DNA from: CBDUXP01 sp965371225 [NCBI: uncultured bacterium] | GTDB taxonomy: Bacteria > Abyssobacteria > SURF-5 > CBDUXP01 | Direction: 5' to 3' | Length of the DNA stretch: 64,000 bases | Assembly (NCBI GenBank): GCA_965371225.1 | Contig: CBDUXP010000015.1 | Span: forward strand, 12,365 to 76,364 | In this document: piece after piece, positions 17,367 through 25,803 of the stretch | How positions within the stretch are numbered: position 1 is the first letter of the stretch | How the letters are laid out: each line of letters opens with the position of its first letter | Made by a program: the position numbers and the translations under genes | The notes under the pieces: generated by a model | What the model was told of the DNA's origin: nothing | Databases searched by the model: none | Seen by the model: only the letters and a program-made list of their open reading frames with translations

Positions 17367-18512
17367 TTAAGCCCACATCTCGTGGAGAACGCGTCCTTCG
17401 GTGCCCGGGACGGTCGTCCCGAGTGCGGCACCGATGGTCGGGGCGACGTCGGCTTGGGTCACGGCCCTCTCCACCACCGCGCCGCGGCGGACGCCCGGCC
17501 CGATCGCGAGCATGCCGATCTGGCGACACCCGAAGTCGGGCGCGTGGTGGTTCTGAAATCCGTAGTTGCCCATCCCGTCCAAACTCCGGCCGCAGTCGGG
17601 CACGATGAACACCGCCGTCTTCCCGCGGTAGAACGGCAGGGTCTGGCTCGCCTCGACGATGCGGGCCGTCAACCGGTCAGTATTCGCGATGGCGCGCGTG
17701 TACAGGGACCAATAGCCGCGATGCGCCACGTCGACCTGCTGGAACACCACGGTCATAAACCGCGGTTGCAGCGTGCGCATGGCATTCAACGCCAGGAGCG
17801 CGACCCGCGCATCGGAACCATCGGATAGGCGATAGGCGTTCCCGTCGAGTGCGTGGATGAACCGCCGGTGCGCGGCGTCGGCCGGATCGAGGCCGCCGGG
17901 CAACTGCGCCCTGGCTTCCCGCTGTTTGGTCAGCCGCTGCGCCATCCGCTCCAGACGCGCACGCTGGCGGCCTTCCACCTGGCCATCCGCCAGGACCTGG
18001 TTCACCTTGTGCCAGCTCGCATCCTGCGGGTGCAACTGCAACGCCGCGTGCGCCTCACCGAAACCGGGGGCGGTGCTATAGGCGAGCAAATTCGTTTCGC
18101 GATGGTGGTTGGCGAGGCAGACCTGGTGCTCCTCCCAGCCGTTCGCCTTGCGCAGGTGCTCGAAGATGGTGGGGGTGTCCGGCCGCTGCCTCCCCTCCAG
18201 TTCGTACCAGTCGAACCGGCCGGTGAGCAGGTACATGGCGCCGGGAAAGTGGCCCGTACGCCCCTCGTTCGTCATGTTCGTAAACAGGGTGCCCTGCGGC
18301 CGGAGACGATTCCAGAGCTGCGGCACCCACCGGTGCTCCGGGTCGCCGATCCACTCCGTGTAGCGCGTCCCGCCGCCGAAGCGGATGAGGATGACGTTCT
18401 CGACGGCATCCGGCGCCGCGGCGGCGAGTCGGGGCCAAGCGACTGTGGCCGCGGCGGTCGCGGCAGCGCTCCGGCTGACGGCACGAATGAAGGCGCGGCG
18501 ATCCATGGGCAT
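17367..18512 (-). CDS. Exported alkaline-phosphatase-superfamily protein
   Basis: 381 residues with a twin-arginine-type leader, MDRRAFIRAVSRS then an Ala-rich hydrophobic stretch. ATG 18512 is chosen because GGAGG lies 5 bp before it; ATG 18506 is possible. The body has the alkaline phosphatase/sulfatase fold pattern: NVILIRFGGGTR near the start, GHFPGAMYLLTG, and near the end TAVFIVPDCGRSLDGMG, NHHAPDFGCRQIGMLAIGPGV and TQADVAPTIGAALG. Asp/His residues typical of the two-metal site are present at the C-terminal end. The usual nucleophile Thr/Ser context is less clear (FGGGTR), so the substrate and activity are uncertain. It is first in a two-gene operon. Confidence 0.78.
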   Translation of the reverse strand: MPMDRRAFIRAVSRSAAATAAATVAWPRLAAAAPDAVENVILIRFGGGTRYTEWIGDPEHRWVPQLWNRLRPQGTLFTNMTNEGRTGHFPGAMYLLTGRFDWYELEGRQRPDTPTIFEHLRKANGWEEHQVCLANHHRETNLLAYSTAPGFGEAHAALQLHPQDASWHKVNQVLADGQVEGRQRARLERMAQRLTKQREARAQLPGGLDPADAAHRRFIHALDGNAYRLSDGSDARVALLALNAMRTLQPRFMTVVFQQVDVAHRGYWSLYTRAIANTDRLTARIVEASQTLPFYRGKTAVFIVPDCGRSLDGMGNYGFQNHHAPDFGCRQIGMLAIGPGVRRGAVVERAVTQADVAPTIGAALGTTVPGTEGRVLHEMWA

Positions 18513-18579
18513 GGCAACCTCCGGGCGCACGGGGCGGGCCGGCGCTCTTACATAGTAGACGTTCCGGCCGCGGGAAAGG

Positions 18580-20034
18580 TTACGCGCGGACCGAGCGCCA
18601 GCCGCCGCGAATGAACAGCGTGGTCTGGATCAGGCAGCCCGTGACGGTGGCCGTCGCACCGGCGAGGAACAGGCCCCGAACCCCCAACTCGCCAACGCCG
18701 GGCAACCACAGCGCCAGCGGCAGGAAGACGCAATAGGTCGAGAAGAGCATGGACCACATGGGCCGGCGCATGTCGCCGGCTCCCTGCATGGCGCGGCTGA
18801 ACACGAACGCCGCCGCGAGGAAGGGATACACGGCGGAGGAGATGCGCAGGTACATGGCCCCGATCACGATGGCCTCCGGGTCGTCCGGCGAGAACGCCCG
18901 GATGAACACCTCGGCCTTCCATTGAAACAGGGCGGTGAAGCACAGCATGATTGCCGCGTAGTACCCGCACGCAATCCAGGCGCCGGCGGCCGCGCGGCGG
19001 TACTGCCCTGCGCCGGCGTTCTGCCCCGTGACCGTGGCCGCTGCACCGGCGAACGCCATACCGATCCCCAGCAGCATCATGTCGATCCGCAGCGCCACCC
19101 CGTATCCCGCCCGCGCGCTGGAGCCATACGCCCCCAGGAAGCGGATCATCAGGACGAGCATGATGGCCCGGCAACTGATCTGCACCAGCACGGGCCAGGA
19201 CAAGCCGGCGATGCGGCGCACCATCTGCCAGTCATTGGGGAGGAAGGACCGCGGATGCAATTCCAAGTCCGCGTGCAAGCGGCGGGTGCGCACGAGCCCG
19301 AGCGCCAAGGCGAGGCCGCTGCCGAGCCCCGCCGCGATGAGCACCCCGCGAATGCCGAGCGCCGGAATCGGGCCCCGGCCGAGCGGCAACACGCCGAAGC
19401 ACACGAGCTGCACCACCGCGCTCAGGAGGACCATTAAGAATGGGGTGGTGACATCTCCGGCGGCTTGGAGCGTGGACATGAGCACAAAGAAGAGAAACGG
19501 CGCGACCAGGATGATTCCCGTCAGCCGCAAGTACGGCCCCGCCTGCGCCGCCACGTCGGCGGTCATGTTGAGCTGAGCCATGATGGGGCCGGTGGCCACG
19601 TTCGCAACCAGCGCCCCCAGCGTGGCCACGGCCAACACCATGCCGAGCGTCTGCCCCATGACGCGCCCCGCGGCCCCCACCTGGCCGGCGCCCACCCGCC
19701 GCGCTACCATTGCCGACGCACCCCAGGCCGCCGCGATCACGAAAGTCATCAAGAGTTGGCGGAACGTCTGGTTGATCGAGATCACCGCGTCCAGGCTGAC
19801 GGTGCCCAGGAGCCCCAGGACTCTCAATTCCGTGGCCGATCGCACCACCTCAAGCGCGCTGACGCCCAGGATGGGAATCGCGAGCGCGAGCACCACGCGG
19901 CTCAGGCTCCCGCGCGTGGCGTCGTGCCGGCCCCGCGGCAGGGGGGGCGCCGGCTCCAGCTCGAGGGGCGGCGGCCCGGGGTCGCTAGTCGCCGGGCTCG
20001 TAGAAACGCTCAACGGTGAACCCGGCTGCCGCAA
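18580..20034 (-). CDS. MATE-family efflux transporter
   Basis: 484 residues with about 12 hydrophobic helices in two halves, the multidrug and toxic compound extrusion fold. Characteristic stretches are ALAIPILGVSALEVVRSATE in TM1 and ASAMVARRVGAGQ after TM2, with repeat-like counterparts in the second half. A Pro-rich cytoplasmic N-terminus of about 40 residues precedes TM1. The annotated ATG overlaps the 3' end of the radical SAM gene by 50 bp; a TTG at 20013 would shorten the overlap. Coupling to that gene suggests export of a product of the radical SAM enzyme, but this is only contextual. Confidence 0.88.
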   Translation of the reverse strand: MRQPGSPLSVSTSPATSDPGPPPLELEPAPPLPRGRHDATRGSLSRVVLALAIPILGVSALEVVRSATELRVLGLLGTVSLDAVISINQTFRQLLMTFVIAAAWGASAMVARRVGAGQVGAAGRVMGQTLGMVLAVATLGALVANVATGPIMAQLNMTADVAAQAGPYLRLTGIILVAPFLFFVLMSTLQAAGDVTTPFLMVLLSAVVQLVCFGVLPLGRGPIPALGIRGVLIAAGLGSGLALALGLVRTRRLHADLELHPRSFLPNDWQMVRRIAGLSWPVLVQISCRAIMLVLMIRFLGAYGSSARAGYGVALRIDMMLLGIGMAFAGAAATVTGQNAGAGQYRRAAAGAWIACGYYAAIMLCFTALFQWKAEVFIRAFSPDDPEAIVIGAMYLRISSAVYPFLAAAFVFSRAMQGAGDMRRPMWSMLFSTYCVFLPLALWLPGVGELGVRGLFLAGATATVTGCLIQTTLFIRGGWRSVRA

Positions 20035-20866
20035 CGGCGTCGGCGATCGTGTCGATCTCGGTGGCGATCAGGGCGGAGACGAAGTCCTCCGCCGGCGGGC
20101 GCGCGACGGTATACACCTGCACGCGGTCAAAGTCGCCGCCGGCGTCACGGATCTCGCACAACCGGGCGACATACGCCGCGGTCTCTTCCGCATCGGGGCC
20201 GACGCCATCGAGGCGCATGAACAGACTTTGGATCACGACGGGCCACCGGCGGGCCGCATCGGTAATGTTGCGCAGCGTGCGCTCGAACGGCACCTTCGTG
20301 CGCTCCACACGCTGATAGTACGCCTCGGTCCCCGCTTCGAGCTTGGCCCAGATCTCCAACCCGTGTGGCGCCAACAGATCGAGCCCCGTCTGCACGTCAG
20401 TTCGATGCAGACCCGACGTGTTCGTGATGACCACGACCTTCGCATCCGCCAAACCCAGCTCGGTTTTTACGCCGACGATGCGGCGACACACCTCTGCGAA
20501 ATGGAGATACGTGGTGGGCTCCCCGTCCCCGCTCAGCGCGATGTCATGCAGGCCCCGCCACGCCTGCGGCACCCCGGCGAACCGGGGATGGCTCCAGAAG
20601 GCGCCCGTGGACACCTCGCGCAGCAACGCGCGCAGTTCCCCCTCCACCGCATCGGGATCCACGCTCACGGGGCGCACCGGGCCGCGCCGGTCCACCTGGC
20701 AGTACACGCAGTCGTAGTTGCAGAGCTTGTCCACGTTCAGGTTGATGCCGACGGACAGCCCGCGCGCCCGGCGCGAGATGACGGGATACACGAAGTCTTG
20801 CGCCAGGTACTGCCTGGGGTGGAACGTCACGGCCTCGCGGAGACCGCCCGGGGGGCTACTGGACAC
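19985..20866 (-). CDS. Radical SAM protein (COG0731/TYW1-like group)
   Basis: A 293-residue radical S-adenosylmethionine enzyme. The [4Fe-4S] motif is CNYDCVYCQ (CxxxCxxC) within SVGINLNVDKL, a context typical of the COG0731 Fe-S oxidoreductase group related to the wybutosine enzyme TYW1. A glycine-rich ALSGDGEPTTYLHF corresponds to the SAM-binding GGE motif. No flavodoxin domain is fused. The substrate of the bacterial members is not established. It overlaps the downstream MATE gene. Confidence 0.85.
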   Translation of the reverse strand: MSSSPPGGLREAVTFHPRQYLAQDFVYPVISRRARGLSVGINLNVDKLCNYDCVYCQVDRRGPVRPVSVDPDAVEGELRALLREVSTGAFWSHPRFAGVPQAWRGLHDIALSGDGEPTTYLHFAEVCRRIVGVKTELGLADAKVVVITNTSGLHRTDVQTGLDLLAPHGLEIWAKLEAGTEAYYQRVERTKVPFERTLRNITDAARRWPVVIQSLFMRLDGVGPDAEETAAYVARLCEIRDAGGDFDRVQVYTVARPPAEDFVSALIATEIDTIADAVAAAGFTVERFYEPGD

Positions 20867-20970
20867 GGAGGTCCCATTCTACCCGCCCGGGTCCGCTGGG
20901 AGGCAAGCGGTGCGTAAATATGCCTGGGGCCACTGTTTACGGTAATCGGCAAGCGGCTGGGTGGGAGGGA

Positions 20971-20999
20971 TTGACAGCCCGGGGATTGGCGGTTATAAT
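20971..20999 (+). promoter_or_regulatory. Consensus sigma-70 promoter (TTGACA-17-TATAAT)
   Basis: A perfect -35 TTGACA (20971-20976) and perfect -10 TATAAT (20994-20999) are separated by 17 bp. Both hexamers match consensus exactly, which is unusual in such GC-rich DNA. The predicted start near 21006 lies within the operator-like palindrome that follows. It would drive the small ORF, GST and TetR genes. Confidence 0.88.
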
Positions 21000-21019
21000 T
21001 AGACCAACTAGTCAGTCTA
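21000..21019. promoter_or_regulatory. Operator 1: TAGAC-type imperfect palindrome
   Basis: TAGACCAACTAGTCAGTCTA is an imperfect palindrome (16 of 20 positions symmetric) directly after the -10 box, covering the predicted transcription start. A closely related site is at 22956-22977. TAGAC-type half-sites are known for LmrA/YxaF- and NemR-like TetR repressors, and the regulator encoded at 22256-22936 is of that general kind. The assignment is inferred. Confidence 0.75.
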
Positions 21020-21033
21020 GAGAGGCAATCGCC

Positions 21034-21246
21034 ATGAACACCGCAACCGCTACCCGTCAACCTACCCTGCCCCAGGGGCGCCCCGTCGATCTCACCTGCC
21101 GTGAGCAGCGCGGCCTGAACTGGCTGATCGCGGCCCTGCGCAGCGGCCGGATTAATGACGTCGCCGTGCAGCACCTGGAAGTGGACGGCGTGCTGCAACT
21201 GGATCCCCTGATCCAATTGGCGGGCGGCCACCCGTCGGCGAATTGA
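21034..21246 (+). CDS. Small protein of unknown function (70 aa)
   Basis: A 70-residue ORF with an AGAGG ribosome-binding site and a start 28 bp after a perfect promoter, so it is very likely expressed. The sequence has a disordered Thr/Pro-rich start followed by a compact segment (CREQRGLNWLIAALRSGRIN, then VQHLEVDGVLQLDPLIQLAGG) that could form two helices. There is no signal peptide, membrane helix or recognisable family. It is the first gene of the presumed GST-TetR operon; one cysteine (in DLTCRE) might be reactive. Confidence 0.6.
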   Translation: MNTATATRQPTLPQGRPVDLTCREQRGLNWLIAALRSGRINDVAVQHLEVDGVLQLDPLIQLAGGHPSAN

Positions 21247-21453
21247 ACCAGCGTGCCCGAGATCTGCTCGACCGCCGCGCCTTCCCCCTTCGGACGGGGG
21301 GAGACCGCTGACACCTTTTTTCAAACCGGAGGAGCCCGAACCCGTCGCGGCCGGGGCGCACCGAGCGTCCAGGCCAGCCCAACCGGCCGGCCCCGCGCCG
21401 GGTTCGCAACGACGCCCGCTTCTGCTTGAAGCGGCACGAGGAAACGCAAACCC

Positions 21454-22164
21454 ATGAGCACACCGTGGATCGTTCATCAGTATTCCCTATCGCCTAACAC
21501 GGAGCGGCTGCGCCGTGTACTGGTCCGCTTGGAGTTGCCCTTCGAGGTCCAGGACTACCTGCCGTTCAGCCCGGAGGAGCGCGAGAAGATCGCCGCGCTG
21601 GTGAAGCGCAGCGGGCACAACCAGATGCCGGTCCTCGAGCGGGATGGCACGTATTATGGGGATTCCCTGGCGGTGACCGAGATGCTGCTGGCCGAGTATC
21701 CGGACCGGGCCGAGCGATTGTTGCCGGCGGATCCTGCGCAAGCCGCGGTGGTCCATGCGTACCTGCTGGCCGGCGACAGCGGCTTCCTGCGGCCGGAAGC
21801 CAAGTTCCTGACCGCGGACTATCGGAAGAACAAGGGCGAAGAGCACGCGCAGAAGATCGTGCAATTCGCGCACCAACGCCGCACGTGGGTGTTTGCGGCC
21901 TGGGAGCGCGCGCTCGAAAATCAGCCGTTTCTTGCCGGGGACGACTACACCCTGGCGGACATCGGCGTGGTCCCCTTCATCAACGCGCGGATCGCCATCC
22001 CGCAGTTCGCCAAACGGATGGCCGACCAGGGCAGTCAGTCCCCCTTCGATCTCGAGTTGTGGTCCGAATGGGACCTGGACGCGAACACGTACCCCAATCT
22101 GCGGGCGTGGGTCGACCGGTGCAACGCGCCCGAGTTTACGGAAAGCACGGTGGTGGCGGCCTAA
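21454..22164 (+). CDS. Glutathione S-transferase-family protein
   Basis: 236 residues. The N-terminal thioredoxin-like domain has the start IVHQYSLSPNTERLRRVLVRL (Ser at the usual catalytic position) and HNQMPVLERDG with the cis-Pro, then DSLAVTEMLLAEY, the gamma-glutamyl contact region. The C-terminal helical domain carries FLAGDDYTLADIGVVPF, the conserved N-capping motif. It probably conjugates glutathione to electrophiles. It is 207 bp after the small ORF; I see no independent promoter in that gap. Location under a TetR-type operator with its regulator downstream suggests an inducible detoxification unit. Confidence 0.9.
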   Translation: MSTPWIVHQYSLSPNTERLRRVLVRLELPFEVQDYLPFSPEEREKIAALVKRSGHNQMPVLERDGTYYGDSLAVTEMLLAEYPDRAERLLPADPAQAAVVHAYLLAGDSGFLRPEAKFLTADYRKNKGEEHAQKIVQFAHQRRTWVFAAWERALENQPFLAGDDYTLADIGVVPFINARIAIPQFAKRMADQGSQSPFDLELWSEWDLDANTYPNLRAWVDRCNAPEFTESTVVAA

Positions 22165-22255
22165 GCCTCGGCGCGGAGTCGGACGGCGGTCGCCGGCGAG
22201 CGACCGCCGCCCCGCGCGCCTGCACCCGGAACGCCACACCCGTAGGGACGAGAGC

Positions 22256-22936
22256 ATGGTAGACGCTAAGTCACATATGGTAGAATTGGACCGCCCGGTT
22301 CGACGCAGCGAAAAGGCCGAATCCGGAAGTGCCCCTATGCCTAAAGGCGACACCAAGCAGCGAATCATCCTTGCCGCCGCGCAGCTCATTCACCGGCAGG
22401 GGTACGGCGCCACGACTATCGACGATATCCTCGCCGCGTCCGGCGTCAAGAAGGGCAATCTCTACTATTACTTCTCCTCAAAGGAGGAGTTGGGGCTCGC
22501 GGTGCTGGACTGGATGCACGAAGGCCACTTGGGGAGTGTCAGCAGCTTTCTGGCCAACGAATCCCTCAGCCCCCGCGAGCGGATCAGCCAGTGGCTCGTC
22601 TCCATGGCCGGCAAAATGGCCGATTCCTGCTGTGCCTACGGGTGTCCGTTCGGGAACCTAGCGCTGGAACTCAGCGACAGCAGCGAGGCCTTTCGCCAGC
22701 GCATTGCCGCGCACTTTGCCGCGTGGGAAGGCCTCATCGCCGATGCCGTGCGGGCGGGGAAGGATGCGGAGGAATTCGCCGCCGACCTGGACCCGGAGGA
22801 ATTCGCCGCCACCGCGGTGGCGCTGCTGGAAGGGGCCATCCTCATGGCCAAGCTGACCCGGGAAATCCGCCCCATGGAGCGCGCCATGGCCGACCTGCGC
22901 CACCGCCTCGCCGTGGCGGCGCCGCAGGCCGTCTGA
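22256..22936 (+). CDS. TetR-family regulator (LmrA/YxaF/NemR-like)
   Basis: 226 residues from ATG 22256; ATG 22337 (MPKGDTKQRI) gives a more typical family N-terminus and is a real alternative, as neither has a strong ribosome-binding site. The helix-turn-helix reads IHRQGYGATTIDDILAASG, then VKKGNLYYYFSSKEELGLAV. The ligand domain contains CCAYGCPFGNLALELSD; the G-C-P-x-G-N-L motif is characteristic of TetR regulators that bind TAGACC-type operators, and its cysteines could sense electrophiles. It follows the GST gene by 91 bp. Two such operators, at 21000 and 22956, bracket the unit, arguing for autoregulation. Confidence 0.88.
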   Translation: MVDAKSHMVELDRPVRRSEKAESGSAPMPKGDTKQRIILAAAQLIHRQGYGATTIDDILAASGVKKGNLYYYFSSKEELGLAVLDWMHEGHLGSVSSFLANESLSPRERISQWLVSMAGKMADSCCAYGCPFGNLALELSDSSEAFRQRIAAHFAAWEGLIADAVRAGKDAEEFAADLDPEEFAATAVALLEGAILMAKLTREIRPMERAMADLRHRLAVAAPQAV

Positions 22937-22955
22937 ACGTTTTTTTACCCAGTAA

Positions 22956-22977
22956 TTAGACCATCTGGACGGTCTAA
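22956..22977. promoter_or_regulatory. Operator 2: TAGACC-type palindrome before a second small ORF
   Basis: A 22-bp imperfect palindrome with perfect 7-bp arms, TTAGACC and GGTCTAA, symmetric at 18 of 22 positions. It shares the TAGACCA start and GTCTA end with operator 1. It lies after the tetR stop and ends 18 bp before the ATG of the 80-residue ORF. I cannot see a good -35/-10 pair here. Confidence 0.72.
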
Positions 22978-22995
22978 TCATGGAGGAACAGCATC

Positions 22996-23238
22996 ATGAC
23001 CGGGCACAAGGAATTCTCGCCCAAATCCCGGACCGGGGCCCCGGACAACCCAGAGGCGATGCGATTGGATCACTTGATGGCGCTGGTCCGCGAGGCCACG
23101 GCCTCGACCGCCTCCCAGACGAGGGAGGTGGGTGGCGTCCTCCGAGTGGAGCGCCCACCCGCACAGGCTGCGGAGGAACGCGCGCACGCGAAACGAGCCG
23201 AAAAGCGCGCTCCTGGGAAATGCGCGTGCATGGTTTGA
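22996..23238 (+). CDS. Small ORF of unknown function (80 aa) under operator 2
   Basis: 80 residues; GGAGG lies 8 bp before ATG 22996, directly downstream of a TetR-type operator, which favours a real gene. The N-terminal half (AMRLDHLMALVREATASTAS) could form a helix; the C-terminal half is rich in Arg/Ala/Glu and ends with two cysteines (KCACMV). I recognise no family. Another frame is open over the same stretch, so this could also be the start of a decayed gene. Confidence 0.45.
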   Translation: MTGHKEFSPKSRTGAPDNPEAMRLDHLMALVREATASTASQTREVGGVLRVERPPAQAAEERAHAKRAEKRAPGKCACMV

Positions 23239-23669
23239 CCGGCTCCCCGCGTTAGTGCGCGGATGCGGCGGTGCGCTCAGTGGCGTGCCGTCGGAGCCGG
23301 ACATGGGTGGAGCGGTCGGATCGATTGGGCAACGGTCCGGCCGCTCCAACACACCCATGGACTTGTATTGCTATTCACTCTTGCGCAGGCAACCCTCACT
23401 AGCGGCGCGGTCCGTCCAATAGCGCCTGGGCCAGCACCGCGCTGAATCGACGGCCGCGGCGATTTCCCAGCAGGGCATCCCAGGAAACCGGGATAGGTCC
23501 CCTCGCCACGTGGGCCGCAGGAGCCGATCATTGCGCACCGGTGCCTCGCGATGGAGGCGCATGCCTACGCACCCGCACGATAGGCTGACACCCAACTTTC
23601 GCTTAACGTCCTGATGGGAGGAGTTCCGCATCTCGGCCCCCTTCCGCGCGCAGAACCTGGAGAGGCCGT
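23239..23669. other. Intergenic region without a supported gene
   Basis: About 430 bp between the 80-residue ORF and the stop of the HTTM-DCC gene. Open frames here lack ribosome-binding sites and family resemblance. The only structure I see is the strong inverted repeat at 23302-23359. It may be a decayed remnant or contain a non-coding RNA. Confidence 0.5.
23302..23359. repeat. Strong 58-nt stem-loop (22 pairs, one bulge)
   Basis: CATGGGTG (23302-23309) pairs with CACCCATG (23352-23359), GAGCGG (23310-23315) with CCGCTC (23341-23346) and an 8-pair segment 23316-23323 with 23333-23340 (two G-U if RNA), leaving a 9-nt loop and one 5-nt bulge. No U-tract follows, so it is not a standard terminator. 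It could be a structured RNA, a protein-binding site or a REP-like element. Confidence 0.6.
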
Positions 23670-25511
23670 CTAGACCCCAACCCTATCCGTGCCGTGGGTG
23701 TAAACCAGGATGGGCTGAGCGGGCTCCTGCGGCTGTCCTCCGGGTGGCGGCGTCCTTTCGCGCATCCAGAAGATCAGCAGTTCCCGCGCCTGCTGTGTCC
23801 CGTCGTGCGCCGTATTCCAGCGGTCGAGCACGTACCGACCGTACTCGCGGAAGAGGGGCTGCCCCTCCATGCTGCGGCGGTCCAGGAGGCTCATGTGGTA
23901 CGTCCACATCCGCTGGGTCGGGAACATGGCCGACACGAGCGGTGGCTTGGTCCAGTCCACGGGCGCGCCATCGCGAGACAGGTCGACGAGGGTGCCGTCG
24001 GCCAGCACGGAGACCATCACAAGCCACCCGTCTTCCTTGCGCGGCTCCGGCGAGAACATCGCCCAGCCCTGCTGCAGCTGCAGGAGGCGACCCAACCGCT
24101 CCAATCGGGGCGAGAAGATGCGCCGCCGGACGGGCGTGCTGACGACCGACGCCACATTGAACATGAGCACGAAGACCAGGAGTGCCGTGGTCACGAAGAT
24201 CCCCACCCACCTGCGGGGGCGCGACGGCAGCGGCTGCGGGCGTAGCGTCAGCCAACGGGCCACCCCACCGAGGGTCTCCCGTCGGTGGGCCATGGCCCGG
24301 TAGACCGCGTCGCCAACCCGCGCCACAGGCGCCAGGCGCAGCAGGGGCACAAGGAACCAGAGCAACGGCGAACAGCGGCACAGGTAGATGAACGCCTCGA
24401 ACCGCAGGTACCTGGCGCCATCATGGGCGACAACGACCCACGAGTTCTCCCGCTCCAGGACCTCCGCGATGGCCGGGTCGGACTGCGCGGGAGCGTAACG
24501 CGATTCGTGCAACAACAGGAAGGTGTGCAACAGGCGGACCATGCGGAGACAGAAGCCGCAGTCCCCGTCGTAGTAGATACACAGGTTCTGCCGCGCCCGC
24601 GATCCGCGCGCGGGCACCGCGCGATCCCAGAACCAGCCGGGAATCCAGACGGTCCATGCGACGAGCATCGTGTACGGGAACATCCCGATGTCAAAGCATA
24701 ATGCGATGCCAACGTGCAGCGCCATGAAGCAGAGAACGACAAAGCAGCGCAACGGGCCGAAGAACAGCGGCGAGAACGCGCCGATCGGCCCTGCCGCCTC
24801 CAAAAGCCACACGCCGAGCGTCAACCCCTTGAGCAGGCGCAGATGGGGAATCAGGGCGATACCTATGGGGGTCGTGATCGAGTCGATGTTCAACCCGTAA
24901 TAGAGCGCGGTGAGGTCGGTCCGCCAGGCGGGGCCCGCCTTGAAATAAGTCGAGAAGACATAGATCATGCCGATGTGCGCCATCAGCCCGAAGCTGGCGA
25001 CGCTGAGCACCCGTTGCGGCGGGGGGCGGCCCGATGTGTCCAGCGCACGGTCCACTGACCAGTACATGCCAAGCGGCAGGAAGATGGACCACAGCAGCAT
25101 CTGAAGCAACACGGCACTGCTGCCTGTCAGCACGAAGGGGTTGCGCGCCCGTACCGAGTACAGGAGCACCCAGCATGCCACCGTGGCCAGGCGCGTGCGA
25201 TAACCCGCCAGGAGCGAGAGCGCGGACACCGTGGCCAGCAAGAAGAGCACCACCTGCCCCGGTGGGCTGCCTGTTAGCAAATGCAGCGAGGGGAGCCAGG
25301 ACTCCGGACACTCCGCCAGGAACACGGCCCGGGGGAGCATCCCCTGGTCGGTGTACAGCGCGGATAGGTGACGAGCCCGGGTCGCCAGGTCGCCCAACAA
25401 GACGCACCCCAGCCCCACGCGAAACAGCGCCATCGTGCGCCGGTCGATGCCGAACAGCTCCTCCAGCCTCCGCCGGGTGAGCGACGGAGGCTGCTGTGCC
25501 GGCTGCCTCAA
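23670..25511 (-). CDS. HTTM-domain membrane protein fused to a DCC (DUF393) thiol-redox domain
   Basis: 613 residues. The first about 300 form a multi-helix membrane domain of the HTTM type, related to vitamin-K-dependent gamma-carboxylase (TMALFRVGLGCVLLGDL, AGYRTRLATVACWVLLYS). From about residue 310, LCIYYDGDCGFCLRMVRLL is the signature of the DCC/DUF393 family, with a C-x-x-C pair after YDGD. A further helix and an extracytoplasmic C-terminal segment follow (FSPEPRKEDGWLVM). HTTM and DCC are often neighbours; here they are one chain. The apparent start is TTG 25511 behind a recognisable promoter. The reaction is unknown; a membrane thiol oxidoreductase or carboxylase-like role is inferred. 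Confidence 0.82.
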   Translation of the reverse strand: MRQPAQQPPSLTRRRLEELFGIDRRTMALFRVGLGCVLLGDLATRARHLSALYTDQGMLPRAVFLAECPESWLPSLHLLTGSPPGQVVLFLLATVSALSLLAGYRTRLATVACWVLLYSVRARNPFVLTGSSAVLLQMLLWSIFLPLGMYWSVDRALDTSGRPPPQRVLSVASFGLMAHIGMIYVFSTYFKAGPAWRTDLTALYYGLNIDSITTPIGIALIPHLRLLKGLTLGVWLLEAAGPIGAFSPLFFGPLRCFVVLCFMALHVGIALCFDIGMFPYTMLVAWTVWIPGWFWDRAVPARGSRARQNLCIYYDGDCGFCLRMVRLLHTFLLLHESRYAPAQSDPAIAEVLERENSWVVVAHDGARYLRFEAFIYLCRCSPLLWFLVPLLRLAPVARVGDAVYRAMAHRRETLGGVARWLTLRPQPLPSRPRRWVGIFVTTALLVFVLMFNVASVVSTPVRRRIFSPRLERLGRLLQLQQGWAMFSPEPRKEDGWLVMVSVLADGTLVDLSRDGAPVDWTKPPLVSAMFPTQRMWTYHMSLLDRRSMEGQPLFREYGRYVLDRWNTAHDGTQQARELLIFWMRERTPPPGGQPQEPAQPILVYTHGTDRVGV

Positions 25512-25540
25512 AGCTTCTAAGATCCCCCCTCGCGGACGCC

Positions 25541-25570
25541 ATTCTAAAATGGGTCAGGCGCAGAAATCAA
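25541..25570 (-). promoter_or_regulatory. Promoter of the HTTM-DCC gene
   Basis: On the minus strand TTGATT (25570-25565) and TAGAAT (25546-25541) are separated by 18 bp. Initiation would fall near 25534, about 23 nt before the TTG start. The remainder of the gap to 25803 shows no gene I can support. Confidence 0.55.
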
Positions 25571-25803
25571 GATATTCAGAGAGTGATATCATCTGTATGC
25601 AGCGTGCGCATGCAGCGGGCCGATTCTGCCAGGGAATATCAGAGTGGATGCCGCGGTCACGCGCGGCAACGGCCTTCCCCGGTTGTGCCTCGAGTGTCAC
25701 TACCGGAACCGGGCCCACGGGACGCGGCAGTCCCGGTCGGCTACAGGGCCGATCCATAGAAGAACGGCCGGCGGGCGGGGTGGGGCTAGACGCCAGGTGG
25801 GCG

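Noticed and set aside
22936-22950. T-run after the TetR stop as a rho-independent terminator
   Set aside because: Seven T residues are present, but the only preceding GC palindrome lies in the coding end and has no loop.
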